Below are positions 33,617 to 43,108 of a stretch of DNA of 64,000 nt, piece by piece. Below the pieces are notes generated by a model. It was not told the origin of the DNA. It saw only the letters and a list, made by a program, of their open reading frames with translations, and searched no databases. Origin of the DNA: Thiotrichaceae bacterium (lineage in GTDB: Bacteria; Pseudomonadota; Gammaproteobacteria; Thiotrichales; Thiotrichaceae); NCBI GenBank assembly GCA_026989335.1, contig JALSJN010000018.1, positions 1 to 64,000 on the forward strand. The letters are read 5' to 3'. Positions within the stretch are counted from its first letter, which is position 1. Each line of letters starts with the position of its first letter. The position numbers and the translations under genes were made by a program.

Positions 33617-33642
33617 AAGTTACTCTATGTGAAAGCTCTAAT

Positions 33643-33678
33643 AAAAAAGCCCCTAGTATTTAAACTAGGGGCTTTTTT
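33643..33678. terminator. Bidirectional intrinsic terminator after ssb
   Basis: A perfect stem AAAAAAGCCCCTAGT / ACTAGGGGCTTTTTT with a 6-nt loop gives a U tract on both strands. It separates converging ssb and the DUF302 gene. Confidence 0.95.
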
Positions 33679-33705
33679 ATTGGGGTTAATGGCTGTTCGA
33701 GTGAG

Positions 33706-34098
33706 CTATAACTTATTTAGGTCATCAATAGCCGCGTTAATATGTGTGGTAGCAAGCTTAGCAACTTCTTGTACAACAGCGTTGCTCTCTAGTCCTAGTA
33801 CTGGCTCAGGTGCCATAAAGTGGAAGATAGTTTTTCCATCTTCTTCACGCGCTACTATTGTACAAGGTAATAATGCGCCAGCCTCAGGTGCTGCCTCGAT
33901 AATCTTTTTTGCCATGCCTGGGTTGCAGGCACCTAAAATTCGGTAGGGTGCAATATCTTCATTGAGCTTGTTTTTGATGGTAGCTTGTACGTTAACTTCG
34001 CTGACGATGCCGAGTTTATGCGTCATTAAAGTGGCTTTAAGGGTTTCGATTGCTTCATCAATAGGTTGATTTAGATTTGCAGTAAGCGTGTATGACAT
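33706..34098 (-). CDS. DUF302 protein, cytoplasmic
   Basis: A 130-residue DUF302 protein without a signal peptide. The family motif is fully present: PYRILGACNPGMAKKIIEAAPEAGALLPCT, with the second half FHFMAPEPVL. The pair of cysteines in GACNPG and LLPC is typical of the family and is missing in the secreted DUF302 protein at 23.2 kb. No known activity; binding of small molecules or metals is only a guess. Confidence 0.9.
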   Translation of the reverse strand: MSYTLTANLNQPIDEAIETLKATLMTHKLGIVSEVNVQATIKNKLNEDIAPYRILGACNPGMAKKIIEAAPEAGALLPCTIVAREEDGKTIFHFMAPEPVLGLESNAVVQEVAKLATTHINAAIDDLNKL

Positions 34099-34217
34099 GA
34101 ATGTTTTCCTGAATGTTTTTAAGGTTAGTGTGTGTAATAAGTTATAATGTTTTAGTGGATTTGTCTTTGATAGGTCTCAATTTAATAGTTATTTTGATTA
34201 AGGTCCCATATCTAATA

Positions 34218-34811
34218 TTATGGAAGGAGAAGTCCCTTTGAGCGAAGCATTTCAGATAGGCGAACTAAGGGTAGACCCACTAACGAGGTTGGGTCATTGC
34301 CATTCAGTTGTTTAAATAGTGTAATGCCTAGACCTTCAGACTTAAAGCTGCCAGCACAAGCATAAGGCTTTTCTTGCAATAGGTATGACTCGATTTCTTT
34401 GCTGTTTAGTGTTCTAAAATCCACATGAAAGGGAATCATGTCCAATTGATAACTTGCATCATGCGTGTCATAAAGGCAAAGACCTGTTAGAAAGCTGACC
34501 CTTTTTCCGGAGCTTTCGGTTAATTGTTTTACCGCATTTTGATGATTACCTGGTTTGCCTCTAATAGAATTATTAAGAACAGAGCATTGATCTGAGCCAA
34601 TAATAAGCGCATTGGGGTGATTTTTTGCAACAGCTTGTGCTTTTTCTAAAGAGAGCCGTTTAACATAGTCCTCAGGTGTCTCGTTTGTTAGCGGGGTTTC
34701 ATCAATATTGGGTGAGTCCGTAATAAACGTGAGTTGGAGGCGTTCAAGCAATTCTTTTCTAAAAGGTGAGGTTGAACCAAGTACAATATCTTTATGGTAG
34801 CTTTTAGTCAT
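34218..34811 (-). CDS. yceF: Maf-family nucleotide pyrophosphatase, YceF type
   Basis: A 197-residue Maf protein that hydrolyses modified nucleoside triphosphates; the YceF subgroup prefers 7-methyl-GTP. Marks: IVLGSTSPFRKELLERL at the start, NIDETPLTNETPEDYV, LIIGSDQCSVL (catalytic Asp), GKPGNHQNAVKQL and GSFKSEGLGITLF. It sits next to, and diverges from, yceD-rpmF-plsX-fabH, the usual yceF location. The starts are about 355 bp apart. Confidence 0.93.
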   Translation of the reverse strand: MTKSYHKDIVLGSTSPFRKELLERLQLTFITDSPNIDETPLTNETPEDYVKRLSLEKAQAVAKNHPNALIIGSDQCSVLNNSIRGKPGNHQNAVKQLTESSGKRVSFLTGLCLYDTHDASYQLDMIPFHVDFRTLNSKEIESYLLQEKPYACAGSFKSEGLGITLFKQLNGNDPTSLVGLPLVRLSEMLRSKGLLLP

Positions 34812-35165
34812 TAATCGTTAGTTTTGATATTTAAGAAGGAATGCATTGTAAGCTTTCCTGAGTAAATTAAAAAGTGGCTAGTGAGCCCTAACCCTCAGAT
34901 AGATAGCACGACGATAGTACAAGCCTTTGGGTCCACAAAACATCCCGAAATTTTCCGATTGCGCTAAAGCATAATTGAGTGTAGCAGCGCTCACTAAATC
35001 TACGGGTAAAACGGCTATTTTTGAAATATCTTGTGAAACCAAAGTCTTGAACTCTCGTTTGCGGTTCTATCTAGGGGGTTAGGGGGAGTGTGTAGGGAGA
35101 ACATCGAAAAAACACATGGAAAAAGGCTTTACTCATGCACTCTAGCTACTTATAATCCCGCGCTT
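34812..35165. other. Divergent intergenic region yceF / yceD
   Basis: A 354-bp gap without a gene. I see no tRNA, riboswitch fold or repeat in it. Its only clear signal is the yceD promoter at the right-hand end. An open frame from 35088 runs into yceD, but its first 26 residues are not family-like and are rejected as an extension. Confidence 0.6.
35128..35156 (+). promoter_or_regulatory. Sigma-70-type promoter of yceD with almost no leader
   Basis: TTTACT (35128-35133), a 17-bp spacer and a perfect TATAAT (35151-35156) end 9 bp before the yceD ATG at 35166. Transcription would start at about 35162-35165, so the mRNA would be leaderless or carry only a few bases, and no Shine-Dalgarno fits in between. 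Confidence 0.65.
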
Positions 35166-35729
35166 ATGTCGAATGTTAGTAGTATTCAGCGTTTACCTGT
35201 CGAAGTTGATCCTTTTCGTCTTGTCGAACAGGGTAGGCTATTTGATGGGCGTATACCCTTAAGTGATTTTAAGCGTGTTAGTGAGTTACTTTTTAAGCCT
35301 TCTAGTGAAGAGGAGAACGCTAAACAACGCTTGGTGAACGTTCATCTTGAATTTACTCGCACGGATACGAAACTTCCTGTTATTAAAGGAAATATCAGTA
35401 CTGACTTCGAGATGATTTGCCAGCGTTGTTTAGAGGCAAAGAAAGAGTCACTAACAATCAGTTTTGATGTTGTTTTAGTCAGTAGTGATGAGCAAGCAGA
35501 ACGCTTGCAAGAAGGGTACGATACATGGTTGGTTGAAGATCAGTTGTTGTTTGTCAATGACTTTTTGGAAGATGAAATACTGTTAGCGGTGCCTTTTGTA
35601 GTTTCGCATGATGATTGTCAGCCAGTACGTGATTTGATTGAATCACTGCCTGAAGACAGTGAAGAGCAAAAGTCTGAAGGAAAACAAAATCCTTTTGCGG
35701 TATTAAAAGATTTAAAATTGGATAGTTAA
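35166..35729 (+). CDS. yceD: YceD (DUF177) protein, probable large ribosomal RNA accumulation protein
   Basis: A 187-residue protein. Marks of the family: LPVEVDPFRLVEQGRLFDGRI at the start, the Cys pair ISTDFEMICQRCLEAKKESL, LLFVNDFLEDEILLAVPFV and the C-terminal NPFAVLKDLK. YceD/DUF177 is needed for normal 23S rRNA levels in some bacteria and plants and is nearly always upstream of rpmF, as here (87 bp). The ATG at 35166 is chosen because the promoter -10 box lies just upstream and the family alignment begins close to it. Confidence 0.9.
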   Translation: MSNVSSIQRLPVEVDPFRLVEQGRLFDGRIPLSDFKRVSELLFKPSSEEENAKQRLVNVHLEFTRTDTKLPVIKGNISTDFEMICQRCLEAKKESLTISFDVVLVSSDEQAERLQEGYDTWLVEDQLLFVNDFLEDEILLAVPFVVSHDDCQPVRDLIESLPEDSEEQKSEGKQNPFAVLKDLKLDS

Positions 35730-35815
35730 TCATTTAACTATCTCGTAACAATAAAACCTTACATTAAAAATAGTAGGTTCTAGGTTATCTAGTATCTACA
35801 AAACGGAGAAATCCC

Positions 35816-36019
35816 ATGGCAGTACAGAAAAGTAAAGTAACACGTTCGCGTCGCGGTCAACGTCGTTCACATGATTCACTCAGTAACCCAACATTATCAA
35901 CTGATCCAGTATCAGGTGAGACGCATATACGTCATCACATGACGCCTGATGGTTTTTACCGTGGTCGCCAGGTTATCGCATCTCCCGTAGAAATGGATGA
36001 TGAAGATGATGACGAATAG
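35816..36019 (+). CDS. rpmF: Ribosomal protein bL32 with acidic C-terminal tail
   Basis: Large-subunit protein of 67 residues: [20 protein letters not shown], then [21 protein letters not shown]. The common length is about 57; here about ten extra residues, nearly all acidic ([12 protein letters not shown]), follow the usual end. An acid tail is odd on an rRNA-binding protein. CGGAGAAAT gives a good ribosome binding site. It is followed by a terminator, unlike relatives where plsX is directly co-transcribed. Confidence 0.96.
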   Translation: MAVQKSKVTRSRRGQRRSHDSLSNPTLSTDPVSGETHIRHHMTPDGFYRGRQVIASPVEMDDEDDDE

Positions 36020-36047
36020 GCTTTATAGCGGTCATTTAAAGTTTTAA

Positions 36048-36076
36048 AAAAATCGCGGGCATGTCCCGCGATTTTT
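36048..36076 (+). terminator. Intrinsic terminator after rpmF
   Basis: AAAAATCGCGGG / CCCGCGATTTTT, 12-bp perfect stem with a 5-nt loop, followed by T5. It separates yceD-rpmF from plsX and will also work on the other strand. Confidence 0.93.
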
Positions 36077-36406
36077 CATAGTACTTGTTGTAAAATTTCT
36101 GGTAGGTTTAGTCTTGTAGTATAATGATGCTTTGTAAGTGTTAGATGATGAGTAAAAAACTTTTCAATAAACTTTTTTTGCTTCATTTTTCGTCTTAAGC
36201 AGTGAAATGGCATCTCGTTTTAGCGAGCTTACCGCTATTTTTAAGTGAATAACTTGATAGCTAGCTTTCGCTTAATAATTGGCTAGTAGTCTATTCAAAA
36301 GAGATTGAATGACTAGCCGATACAATATTGGGCTTGCGCTTTCGCCGCGTGCAAAGATCTTATAATCATAGTTCTTTAAAGAATAATAGGTAGAGTCAAT
36401 ACTAAA
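36077..36406 (+). promoter_or_regulatory. 330-bp plsX leader region with -10 box and inverted repeat
   Basis: There is no gene. A perfect TATAAT at 36361-36366 stands 41 bp before the plsX ATG without a good -35 box; another at 36120-36125 is likewise isolated. At 36281-36318, GGCTAGT...ATTCAA and TTGAATGACTAGCC form a bulged inverted repeat, upstream of the first -10 and so possibly an operator. No known fatty-acid regulator site is recognised with confidence. Confidence 0.4.
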
Positions 36407-37423
36407 ATGGATTCTTTATTTCGTATCGCAATAGATAGCATGAGTGGTGATAATGGCCTTGAAGCCGTTGTGCCGGCCGCATTGATGTTTTTAAAAGAGC
36501 ATAATGATTCAATTTTAATTCTTGTGGGCGATGAAACACAGCTAAAAGCTGAGCTTGAAAAGCACAAACAAGTCAATAACGAACGACTCATAGTTAAGCA
36601 CGCTACACAAATCGTTACGATGGATGAAGCACCCGCAGCAGCTCTGAGGGGTAAAAAAGATTCTTCGATGCGGGTGGCGATTAATTTGGTTAAGTCAGGT
36701 GATGCTGATGCGGCGGTGAGTGCAGGTAATACTGGGGCCCTGATGGCAACCGGGCGTTTTGTATTACGGATGCTTCCGGGGATAGATCGACCTGCCATAT
36801 GTACCGCTATCCCCGCTGTGGATGGTCATACCTATATGCTAGATTTAGGTGCTAATATTGATTCATCTTCAGAGCATTTGTACCAGTTTGCTGTAATGGG
36901 CTCAGAGTTAGTAAGTGCAATTGATGGGTTGCCTAAACCTAAGGTAGGCTTACTCAATATTGGCCAAGAGGATATTAAAGGTAATGAGCAAGTTAAAGCA
37001 GCTCATGAGCGCCTCCAAAGTGGTGAGTTTAACTACATCGGATTTGTTGAAGGGGATGATGTTTTTCACGGTGATGTTGATGTAGTTGTTTGTGATGGCT
37101 TTGTAGGCAATGTGGCGTTAAAGACCACTGAAGGCTTAGCCAAAATGCTGTCACAAGAGCTTAAGCGTGGCTACAAGAAAAATGTTTTTAGCAAATTAGC
37201 CGCGTTAGTTTCTTACCCTGTGTTAAAAGCATTTAGTCGTCGCTTTGATCATCGCCGGTATAATGGTGCTAGTTTCTTAGGTTTAAAAGGCATTGTGATT
37301 AAAAGCCACGGTGGCGCTGATAGTGTCGCATTTGCTAATGCAATCGGTATTGCGCGCAAAGCAGTGATGGAAAAAGTACCAAGTAGAATCGAAAAGCATT
37401 TACAAAAACATTTGGTTGATTAG
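36407..37423 (+). CDS. plsX: Phosphate acyltransferase PlsX
   Basis: Makes acyl-phosphate from acyl-ACP for phospholipid synthesis. It has 338 residues: [19 protein letters not shown] at the start, [65 protein letters not shown] and [16 protein letters not shown]. All family blocks are present. The glycine in the usual MGGD motif is Ser here (MSGD), a small change. Spacing to fabH is 43 bp. Confidence 0.97.
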   Translation: MDSLFRIAIDSMSGDNGLEAVVPAALMFLKEHNDSILILVGDETQLKAELEKHKQVNNERLIVKHATQIVTMDEAPAAALRGKKDSSMRVAINLVKSGDADAAVSAGNTGALMATGRFVLRMLPGIDRPAICTAIPAVDGHTYMLDLGANIDSSSEHLYQFAVMGSELVSAIDGLPKPKVGLLNIGQEDIKGNEQVKAAHERLQSGEFNYIGFVEGDDVFHGDVDVVVCDGFVGNVALKTTEGLAKMLSQELKRGYKKNVFSKLAALVSYPVLKAFSRRFDHRRYNGASFLGLKGIVIKSHGGADSVAFANAIGIARKAVMEKVPSRIEKHLQKHLVD

Positions 37424-37466
37424 CCATTATCATTATTTTTATGATAAGCCAATAAAGGGAAAAATC

Positions 37467-38435
37467 ATGTATTCACGTATCACAGGCACCGGCAGTTATT
37501 TACCTGAAAAGGTATTAACTAACCATGACCTTGAAAAAATGGTGGATACCTCGCATGAATGGATCGTTGAGCGTACTGGCATTGAAAAGCGGCATATTGC
37601 AGAAGATGGCCAAACCACTTGTGATCTTGCTGAAGTCGCGGCAAAGCGCGCGATGGAAATGGCAGGAAAAACTGCTGATGATATCGACTTAATTATTCTC
37701 GCAACCAGTACCCCTGACTTAATTTGGCCAAGCACTGCTTGTTTATTGCAAGGGCGGCTCGGCATTAAATCGGGTTGTGCAGCTTTTGATGTTGCCGCCG
37801 TTTGTACGGGTTTTGTTTATGCTTTGGGCATTGCTGATAAGTTCATCAAAAGCGGCTCGAATCAATGTGTGTTGGTGGTGGGCGCAGAGACCTTATCAAA
37901 CATTGTGGATTGGACGGATCGTGGAACCTGTATTTTATTTGCTGATGGTGCGGGTGCAGTTATTTTAGAAGCCAGCGAAGAAGCCGGTATTTTATCAACC
38001 CACTTGCATGCTGATGGTCAATTTGAAAGCCTGTTGAATAGCAAAGGTGGTTTATCTAAAAATAAAGTTTTGCTAGATTCAGGTGGTGCTTTTGTACAAA
38101 TGAAAGGCAATGAAGTTTTTCGTAAAGCAGTTAATACCTTGGGACGAATTGTTGATGAAACATTGGCGTACAATAATTTAGAAAAATCTGATGTGGATTG
38201 GTTGGTACCGCATCAAGCTAATATTCGTATTATAAAAGCTACCGCTAAAAAATTAAAAATGTCGATGGATCAAGTCGTGGTAACGGTGGATGAACATGGT
38301 AATACCTCTGCGGCATCTGTGCCTCTGGCATTGGATGTGGCGGTACGCGATGGGCGAATAAAACGGGGTGATACAATCCTGTTAGAGGCTTTTGGTGGCG
38401 GATTTACATGGGGCTCTGCTTTAATTAAGTTTTAA
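37467..38435 (+). CDS. fabH: 3-oxoacyl-[ACP] synthase III
   Basis: Condenses acetyl-CoA with malonyl-ACP to start fatty acid synthesis. The ATG at 37467 with AAAGGG before it starts [16 protein letters not shown] (322 residues). The catalytic triad is seen in [14 protein letters not shown] (Cys), [11 protein letters not shown] (His) and [14 protein letters not shown] (Asn); the end [14 protein letters not shown] is typical. The usual next genes fabD-fabG-acpP-fabF are not here; uvrC follows instead, so the fatty-acid cluster is split in this organism. Confidence 0.97.
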   Translation: MYSRITGTGSYLPEKVLTNHDLEKMVDTSHEWIVERTGIEKRHIAEDGQTTCDLAEVAAKRAMEMAGKTADDIDLIILATSTPDLIWPSTACLLQGRLGIKSGCAAFDVAAVCTGFVYALGIADKFIKSGSNQCVLVVGAETLSNIVDWTDRGTCILFADGAGAVILEASEEAGILSTHLHADGQFESLLNSKGGLSKNKVLLDSGGAFVQMKGNEVFRKAVNTLGRIVDETLAYNNLEKSDVDWLVPHQANIRIIKATAKKLKMSMDQVVVTVDEHGNTSAASVPLALDVAVRDGRIKRGDTILLEAFGGGFTWGSALIKF

Positions 38436-38541
38436 ACTGTTTGGTTCGTCACTATTAAAATTACCACGAAGTGAGTGAATCAAAGGTGTTGCTTTATCTT
38501 TTAACTTCATGGCTTCATGGTAAAAAATCCCCTTAACAAAC

Positions 38542-40368
38542 ATGACCGAAGATTCATTTAACAGCAAAACTTTTCTAAAAACAGTGCCGCATAAGCCCGG
38601 TGTGTATCGCATGTTATCGGTGGATGATAAAATCCTTTATGTGGGCAAAGCTAAAGATTTAAAAAATCGAGTCTCCAGCTACTTTAGGTCAAACTTAGTA
38701 AATTCTCGAATCTACTCAATGGTTAAGCAGATTCGTGATGTTCAAATAACCATCACGGGGACAGAGGCAGAAGCCTTATTGCTTGAAAGCAATTTAATCA
38801 AAAAGCATCATCCGCGCTACAATATTTTATTGCGTGATGATAAAAGTTATCCTTATATTTATTTATCCAAACACCAATACCCTCGCTTAACCTTTCACCG
38901 TGGTTCTCGAAAATCCAAAGGGCAATATTTTGGGCCGTACCCCAGTGCAGGGGCAGTTCGAGAAACATTAAATTTACTACAAAAGTTATTTCAAGTTCGT
39001 CAATGTGAGAATAGCTATTTTAGTAATCGTTCTCGCCCTTGTTTACAGTTTCAAATTCAACGCTGTACCGCACCGTGTACGCAGGAAATTAGTGAGCAAG
39101 AGTATCAACAAGGTGTGCGCCATACCGTACAATTTTTAGAAGGTAAGTCGCAACAGGTGATTGATGAACTGGTGCAACAGATGGATGCTGCTTCGTCGCA
39201 GCTAGCGTTTGAAGAGGCGGCACTTTACAGAGATAAAATTGAAAAACTACGTCAAGTATCACAACAACAAAGTATTAGTGGTGGGCAGGGTGATGTTGAT
39301 GTTATCGCCTGTCAGTTCGCATCTGAGGTTGCTAGTGTGCAAGTGATTACGATTCGTAACGGTAACAACTTAGGTAATAAAAATTTCTTTCCAAAAGTAC
39401 CCACTAACTTTAATGAGAAGCCATTGGATGAATCCCTTTTATTGTCTTCATTTATCGCACAGTATTACTTGCAACGGGAGATGCCAGCGGAGGTTTTAAC
39501 CAGTCATGAGCCAGAGGATAAAAAACTCTTGCTAGAAATGTTACGTTTAAAAGCTGAACGTAAAGTATTGCTGTCGTATAAACTTCGAAGTGACCGTTCG
39601 CGTTGGATGTCGATGGCGTTACGTAACGCACAACATGCTTTAAGCACTCACTTAGCCTCAAAAGCAGGGATACAAAAACGCATCATTGCATTGCAAACAG
39701 AATTAAATTTAGATTATATTCCGGCCCGTATGGAATGTTTTGATATCTCGCACACGATGGGGGAAGCGACCGTGGCATCTTGTGTTGTATTTGGTTTAGA
39801 AGGTGCGATAAAATCAGAGTACCGACGTTACAATATTGAAGGAATTGTTGGCGGCGATGATTATGCAGCGATGAATCAAGTATTAAGGCGGCGCTTTAAA
39901 AGAGTACTCGAAGGCGAAGTAAAATTACCCGATATTTTATTTATAGATGGTGGTAAAGGGCAAGTTACTCAAGCAGTAGACGTTTTACAAGACTTGCAAA
40001 TAAGCGGTGTGGATATTATTGGTATCACCAAAGGGGAAGGCCGACGACAAGATAATGATACACTAACAATAGGCAAGCAAAAAATTGAGCTGCCCGCACA
40101 CTCTAGCGCTTTGCATTTGATTCAGCAGGTACGCGATGAAGCGCATCGTTTCGCTATTACTGGGCATCGGCAACGTCGACAAAAAGCGCGTAATACCTCA
40201 CCACTAGAAGGTATCGTTGGGCTAGGGTCTAAACGCCGTCAAAATATTTTAAAACAATTTGGCGGCATTCGTGCAGTGACGCGTGCAAGTGTTGATGAAT
40301 TAAGCAAAGTGAAGGGAATTAGTGCGCAATTGGCGGAAAAGATTTATGATAGCCTTCATGCTAATTAA
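38542..40368 (+). CDS. uvrC: Excinuclease ABC subunit C
   Basis: Nuclease that cuts both sides of a lesion in nucleotide excision repair. It has 608 residues: a GIY-YIG domain (HKPGVYRMLSVDDKILYVGKAKDLKNRV), a Cys-bearing linker (CLQFQIQRCTAPC), a UVR domain for UvrB (QLAFEEAALYRDKIEKL), an RNase H-like nuclease (MECFDISHTMGEATVAS, ILFIDGGKGQ, HRFAITGHRQRR) and C-terminal HhH repeats (LEGIVGLGSKRRQNILKQFG). It is paired with pgsA downstream as in most gammaproteobacteria; uvrY/gacA is not in front. Confidence 0.97.
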   Translation: MTEDSFNSKTFLKTVPHKPGVYRMLSVDDKILYVGKAKDLKNRVSSYFRSNLVNSRIYSMVKQIRDVQITITGTEAEALLLESNLIKKHHPRYNILLRDDKSYPYIYLSKHQYPRLTFHRGSRKSKGQYFGPYPSAGAVRETLNLLQKLFQVRQCENSYFSNRSRPCLQFQIQRCTAPCTQEISEQEYQQGVRHTVQFLEGKSQQVIDELVQQMDAASSQLAFEEAALYRDKIEKLRQVSQQQSISGGQGDVDVIACQFASEVASVQVITIRNGNNLGNKNFFPKVPTNFNEKPLDESLLLSSFIAQYYLQREMPAEVLTSHEPEDKKLLLEMLRLKAERKVLLSYKLRSDRSRWMSMALRNAQHALSTHLASKAGIQKRIIALQTELNLDYIPARMECFDISHTMGEATVASCVVFGLEGAIKSEYRRYNIEGIVGGDDYAAMNQVLRRRFKRVLEGEVKLPDILFIDGGKGQVTQAVDVLQDLQISGVDIIGITKGEGRRQDNDTLTIGKQKIELPAHSSALHLIQQVRDEAHRFAITGHRQRRQKARNTSPLEGIVGLGSKRRQNILKQFGGIRAVTRASVDELSKVKGISAQLAEKIYDSLHAN

Positions 40369-40393
40369 GCTTGTGAGAATACTGTCTTTGAAA

Positions 40394-40441
40394 GTATCAC
40401 TTCTTAATTAGCTCACTAAACTAACAACCTTGAAGTGATAC
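40394..40441 (+). promoter_or_regulatory. Hairpin immediately upstream of the pgsA start
   Basis: GTATCACTTC (40394-40403) and GAAGTGATAC (40432-40441) are perfect 10-bp arms. The second ends one base before the GTG start of pgsA and covers the place of the ribosome binding site. If folded, the stem would hide translation initiation. Ribosomes ending at uvrC (40368) would stop before it. Confidence 0.6.
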
Positions 40442-40442
40442 A

Positions 40443-40991
40443 GTGACTTTAAATATTCCTATTTTTCTAACCATCCTGCGGATAGTAGCGATTCCATTAA
40501 TTGTTTTATTTTTTTACTTAGATATGCCGCTGACAGCATCAACAATTTTCGGCTTAGCGGGTTTAACTGATTTAATTGATGGTTACTTAGCGCGTAAGTT
40601 TAATCAGGAGTCTCGTTTTGGTGCTTTTCTTGACCCTGTTGCGGATAAGTTATTGGTATCTGTAGCGCTTTTGTTAATCGTTGAACGCGAAGGGATGATC
40701 TGGATTACACTTGCGGCGATTGTTATTATCTCTCGTGAAATTACCATATCCGCATTACGCGAATGGATGGCTGAAATTGGCGAGCGCGGAAAAGTTGCGG
40801 TCGCCTACATCGGCAAAGTTAAAGCGGTACTCCAAATATTAGCGCTAATATTTTTACTTTATAATCAGGATTTGTGGGGTGCGCCGTTACGTGAAGTTGG
40901 TCTGGTGTTTTTGGCGATTGCAACAGTGCTAACGGTGGTTTCAATGGTCCAGTATTTACGTGCGGCTTTTTCTGGTATACGTTTGGATTAG
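40443..40991 (+). CDS. pgsA: CDP-diacylglycerol--glycerol-3-phosphate 3-phosphatidyltransferase
   Basis: Membrane enzyme making phosphatidylglycerol phosphate. It has 182 residues and about four to five hydrophobic helices. The CDP-alcohol phosphatidyltransferase motif is complete: DLIDGYLARKFNQESRFGAF followed by LDPVADKL. The start is GTG at 40443 with MTLNIPIFLTILRI as the usual N-terminus. The tRNA genes that often follow pgsA are absent; a convergent gene overlaps its stop by four bases. Confidence 0.95.
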   Translation: MTLNIPIFLTILRIVAIPLIVLFFYLDMPLTASTIFGLAGLTDLIDGYLARKFNQESRFGAFLDPVADKLLVSVALLLIVEREGMIWITLAAIVIISREITISALREWMAEIGERGKVAVAYIGKVKAVLQILALIFLLYNQDLWGAPLREVGLVFLAIATVLTVVSMVQYLRAAFSGIRLD

Positions 40992-41611
40992 CGAATTATA
41001 TTGACTAATGTGCCAACCCCCACTTTGGAGAAAAGTTTGATAATATCGTGGTTTGCCATACGGATACAACCATGAGAGACTGGTTTTCCTAGTTGCCCTT
41101 CTTCGTCAGTCCCGTGAATATAAATAAAACGCTTATGCGTATCAACCTCGCCTCCGAGATTCACACTTTCTTCTAGCCCGCTAAGCCAAAGTATTCTTGT
41201 CGTTATATTATCCTCATTACTGCACTGCTGAGGCTGGGTTAGAATTTTAGCGCATTTGTGGGTGTTGACTCTGCCTTTGAAAATGGTGCCTAGTTCAACA
41301 TTATCACCTATACAGTGACTGATTTCATGAACACCTAATGGGGTTTGGTAACTATTTTTGTGGTTACCTAGGCCCGCTTTAGCCGTTGAGATGATGGAGC
41401 GTTGTATTATTTTATTGTTATCAATGAGCAATAGTAATTGCTCATTGGCCACGATTATAATGAAGGGCTGATTAAGCTGCTGTTTAAAATGATCTCTTAA
41501 GTCATTAATAATATTAAGTAATGGGGCAGAGAGAGTTTGATCGCTTGTATCATGAATATTAATATAATGATTAATCACTGTCTGATAAATCAATCGCAAC
41601 CATATCTTCAT
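40988..41611 (-). CDS. L,D-transpeptidase (YkuD) domain protein
   Basis: A 207-residue protein with the YkuD domain in its second half: [46 protein letters not shown] and GCIRMANHD with the catalytic Cys. Such enzymes link peptidoglycan stems or attach lipoproteins. No signal peptide or membrane segment is visible, odd for a periplasmic enzyme. The frame overlaps the purF 3' end by 41 bp if the ATG at 41611 is used; a GTG at 41578 would leave 8 bp. No better start gives a signal peptide. It is the last gene of the trpF...purF string. Confidence 0.8.
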   Translation of the reverse strand: MKIWLRLIYQTVINHYINIHDTSDQTLSAPLLNIINDLRDHFKQQLNQPFIIIVANEQLLLLIDNNKIIQRSIISTAKAGLGNHKNSYQTPLGVHEISHCIGDNVELGTIFKGRVNTHKCAKILTQPQQCSNEDNITTRILWLSGLEESVNLGGEVDTHKRFIYIHGTDEEGQLGKPVSHGCIRMANHDIIKLFSKVGVGTLVNIIR

Positions 41612-43076
41612 GCTGCTCTTCTTTACTTTGGTCGGCCCTTTTTTCTTCTAAGTCAGTGAAATATCCATCTGACTCACCAGTAACATATTTGCCTGTAAAA
41701 ACAGAGCAGTCAAAGGTTTTTAATGTTGTATTGCCGGCAGTAATTGCTGCGATTAAATCATCAAGTTCTTGATAGACAAGACGGTCAGCTCCGATAGCTG
41801 TAGCGACTTCAGCTTCTGTTTTTCCATGTGCAATAAGTTCGTTCGCTGCTGGCATGTCGATACCATAGATATTGGGGTAACGTACCGCAGGTGAAGCTGA
41901 GGCAAAATAAACTTTTTTAGCACCAGAGTCCCGAGCCATTTGGACAATTTCTTGCGAGGTTGTGCCGCGAACAATGGAGTCATCAACTAACATAACATTT
42001 TTACCTTTGAACTCAATATCAAGTGGGTTAAGTTTTCGGCGTACTGATTTTTTGCGTAGTGTTTGCCCTGGCATGATAAAAGTGCGACCGATGTAACGGT
42101 TTTTGATAAAGCCTTCACGATAAGGCACACCTAAAGTAAGTGCCATTTCATGTGCGGAGGTACGGCTGGTATCAGGTATTGGAATCACAACATCAATATC
42201 ATGATTTTCCCATTCGCGTATGACTTTTTCAGCAAGGTTGTGACCCATACGCATACGAGCCTTATGGACAAATACATTATCAATCACGGAGTCTGGACGT
42301 GCAAAGTAGACATATTCAAAAATACAGGTGTTATAGACAGGGTTGTCTGCACATTGTTGGGTATGCACTTTACCTTCATGGCTAATAAATATGGCTTCAC
42401 CTGGCTCAATATCACGCACGATTTCATAGCCTTGGGTGACGAGTGCTACGCTTTCTGAGGCGAGCATATAGTCAGTACCCTTTTTTGTTTCACGTTTGCC
42501 ATATACTAAAGGTCGGATACCGTAAGGGTCTCGAAAACCTACCACGCCATCACGTGTGATCATAGCGATTACAGCGTAAGCACCTTTACAGCGTTTATGC
42601 ACACCACTAACGGCGGAAAAAATCTCACTGGGTGTTACGCGGTATTCTTTATAGTGCTGTAGCTCTTGGGCAAAAATATTAAGTAATACTTCAGAGTCAG
42701 AGTTAGTATTGATATGTCGTCTATCCGTTTTGTAGAGTTCTTTTTTTAAATCATGTGCGTTAGTTAAATTACCATTATGCGCTAATGAAATACCGTAGGG
42801 TGAATTCACATAAAAAGGCTGAGCTTCTGAGTTAGATGAGGAGCCTGCAGTCGGGTAGCGTAGATGACCAATGCCCATATTGCCAACAAGTCGGCGCATG
42901 CTGTTTTCGTGAAACACATCAGTTACAAGGCCATTTTTGCGGCGAATATAAAGCCGCTTTCCATCACTGGTAACTATTCCAGCGGCATCTTGTCCGCGGT
43001 GCTGAAGGACTAAGAGTCCATCGTATAATTCTTGGTTAACTGCTTCGTTACTAACGATGCCGATTATTCCACACAT
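41571..43076 (-). CDS. purF: Amidophosphoribosyltransferase
   Basis: First committed step of purine synthesis (PRPP + glutamine). It has 501 residues. The N-terminal nucleophile Cys follows Met ([13 protein letters not shown]); the glutaminase domain has [20 protein letters not shown] and [11 protein letters not shown], and the phosphoribosyltransferase domain has [15 protein letters not shown]. The usual cvpA-purF order is kept, with cvpA 32 bp upstream. Confidence 0.97.
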   Translation of the reverse strand: MCGIIGIVSNEAVNQELYDGLLVLQHRGQDAAGIVTSDGKRLYIRRKNGLVTDVFHENSMRRLVGNMGIGHLRYPTAGSSSNSEAQPFYVNSPYGISLAHNGNLTNAHDLKKELYKTDRRHINTNSDSEVLLNIFAQELQHYKEYRVTPSEIFSAVSGVHKRCKGAYAVIAMITRDGVVGFRDPYGIRPLVYGKRETKKGTDYMLASESVALVTQGYEIVRDIEPGEAIFISHEGKVHTQQCADNPVYNTCIFEYVYFARPDSVIDNVFVHKARMRMGHNLAEKVIREWENHDIDVVIPIPDTSRTSAHEMALTLGVPYREGFIKNRYIGRTFIMPGQTLRKKSVRRKLNPLDIEFKGKNVMLVDDSIVRGTTSQEIVQMARDSGAKKVYFASASPAVRYPNIYGIDMPAANELIAHGKTEAEVATAIGADRLVYQELDDLIAAITAGNTTLKTFDCSVFTGKYVTGESDGYFTDLEEKRADQSKEEQHEDMVAIDLSDSD

Positions 43077-43108
43077 GCTTGGGATCCGTGTTTAGAAAGG
43101 GTGTTTAT

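Noticed and set aside
36376..36798. 140-residue frame antisense to plsX
   Set aside because: Shadow of a firmly identified gene, no independent ribosome binding site.
40992..41050. tRNA genes after pgsA
   Set aside because: These are common there in gammaproteobacteria, but no cloverleaf fits and a convergent gene begins at once.
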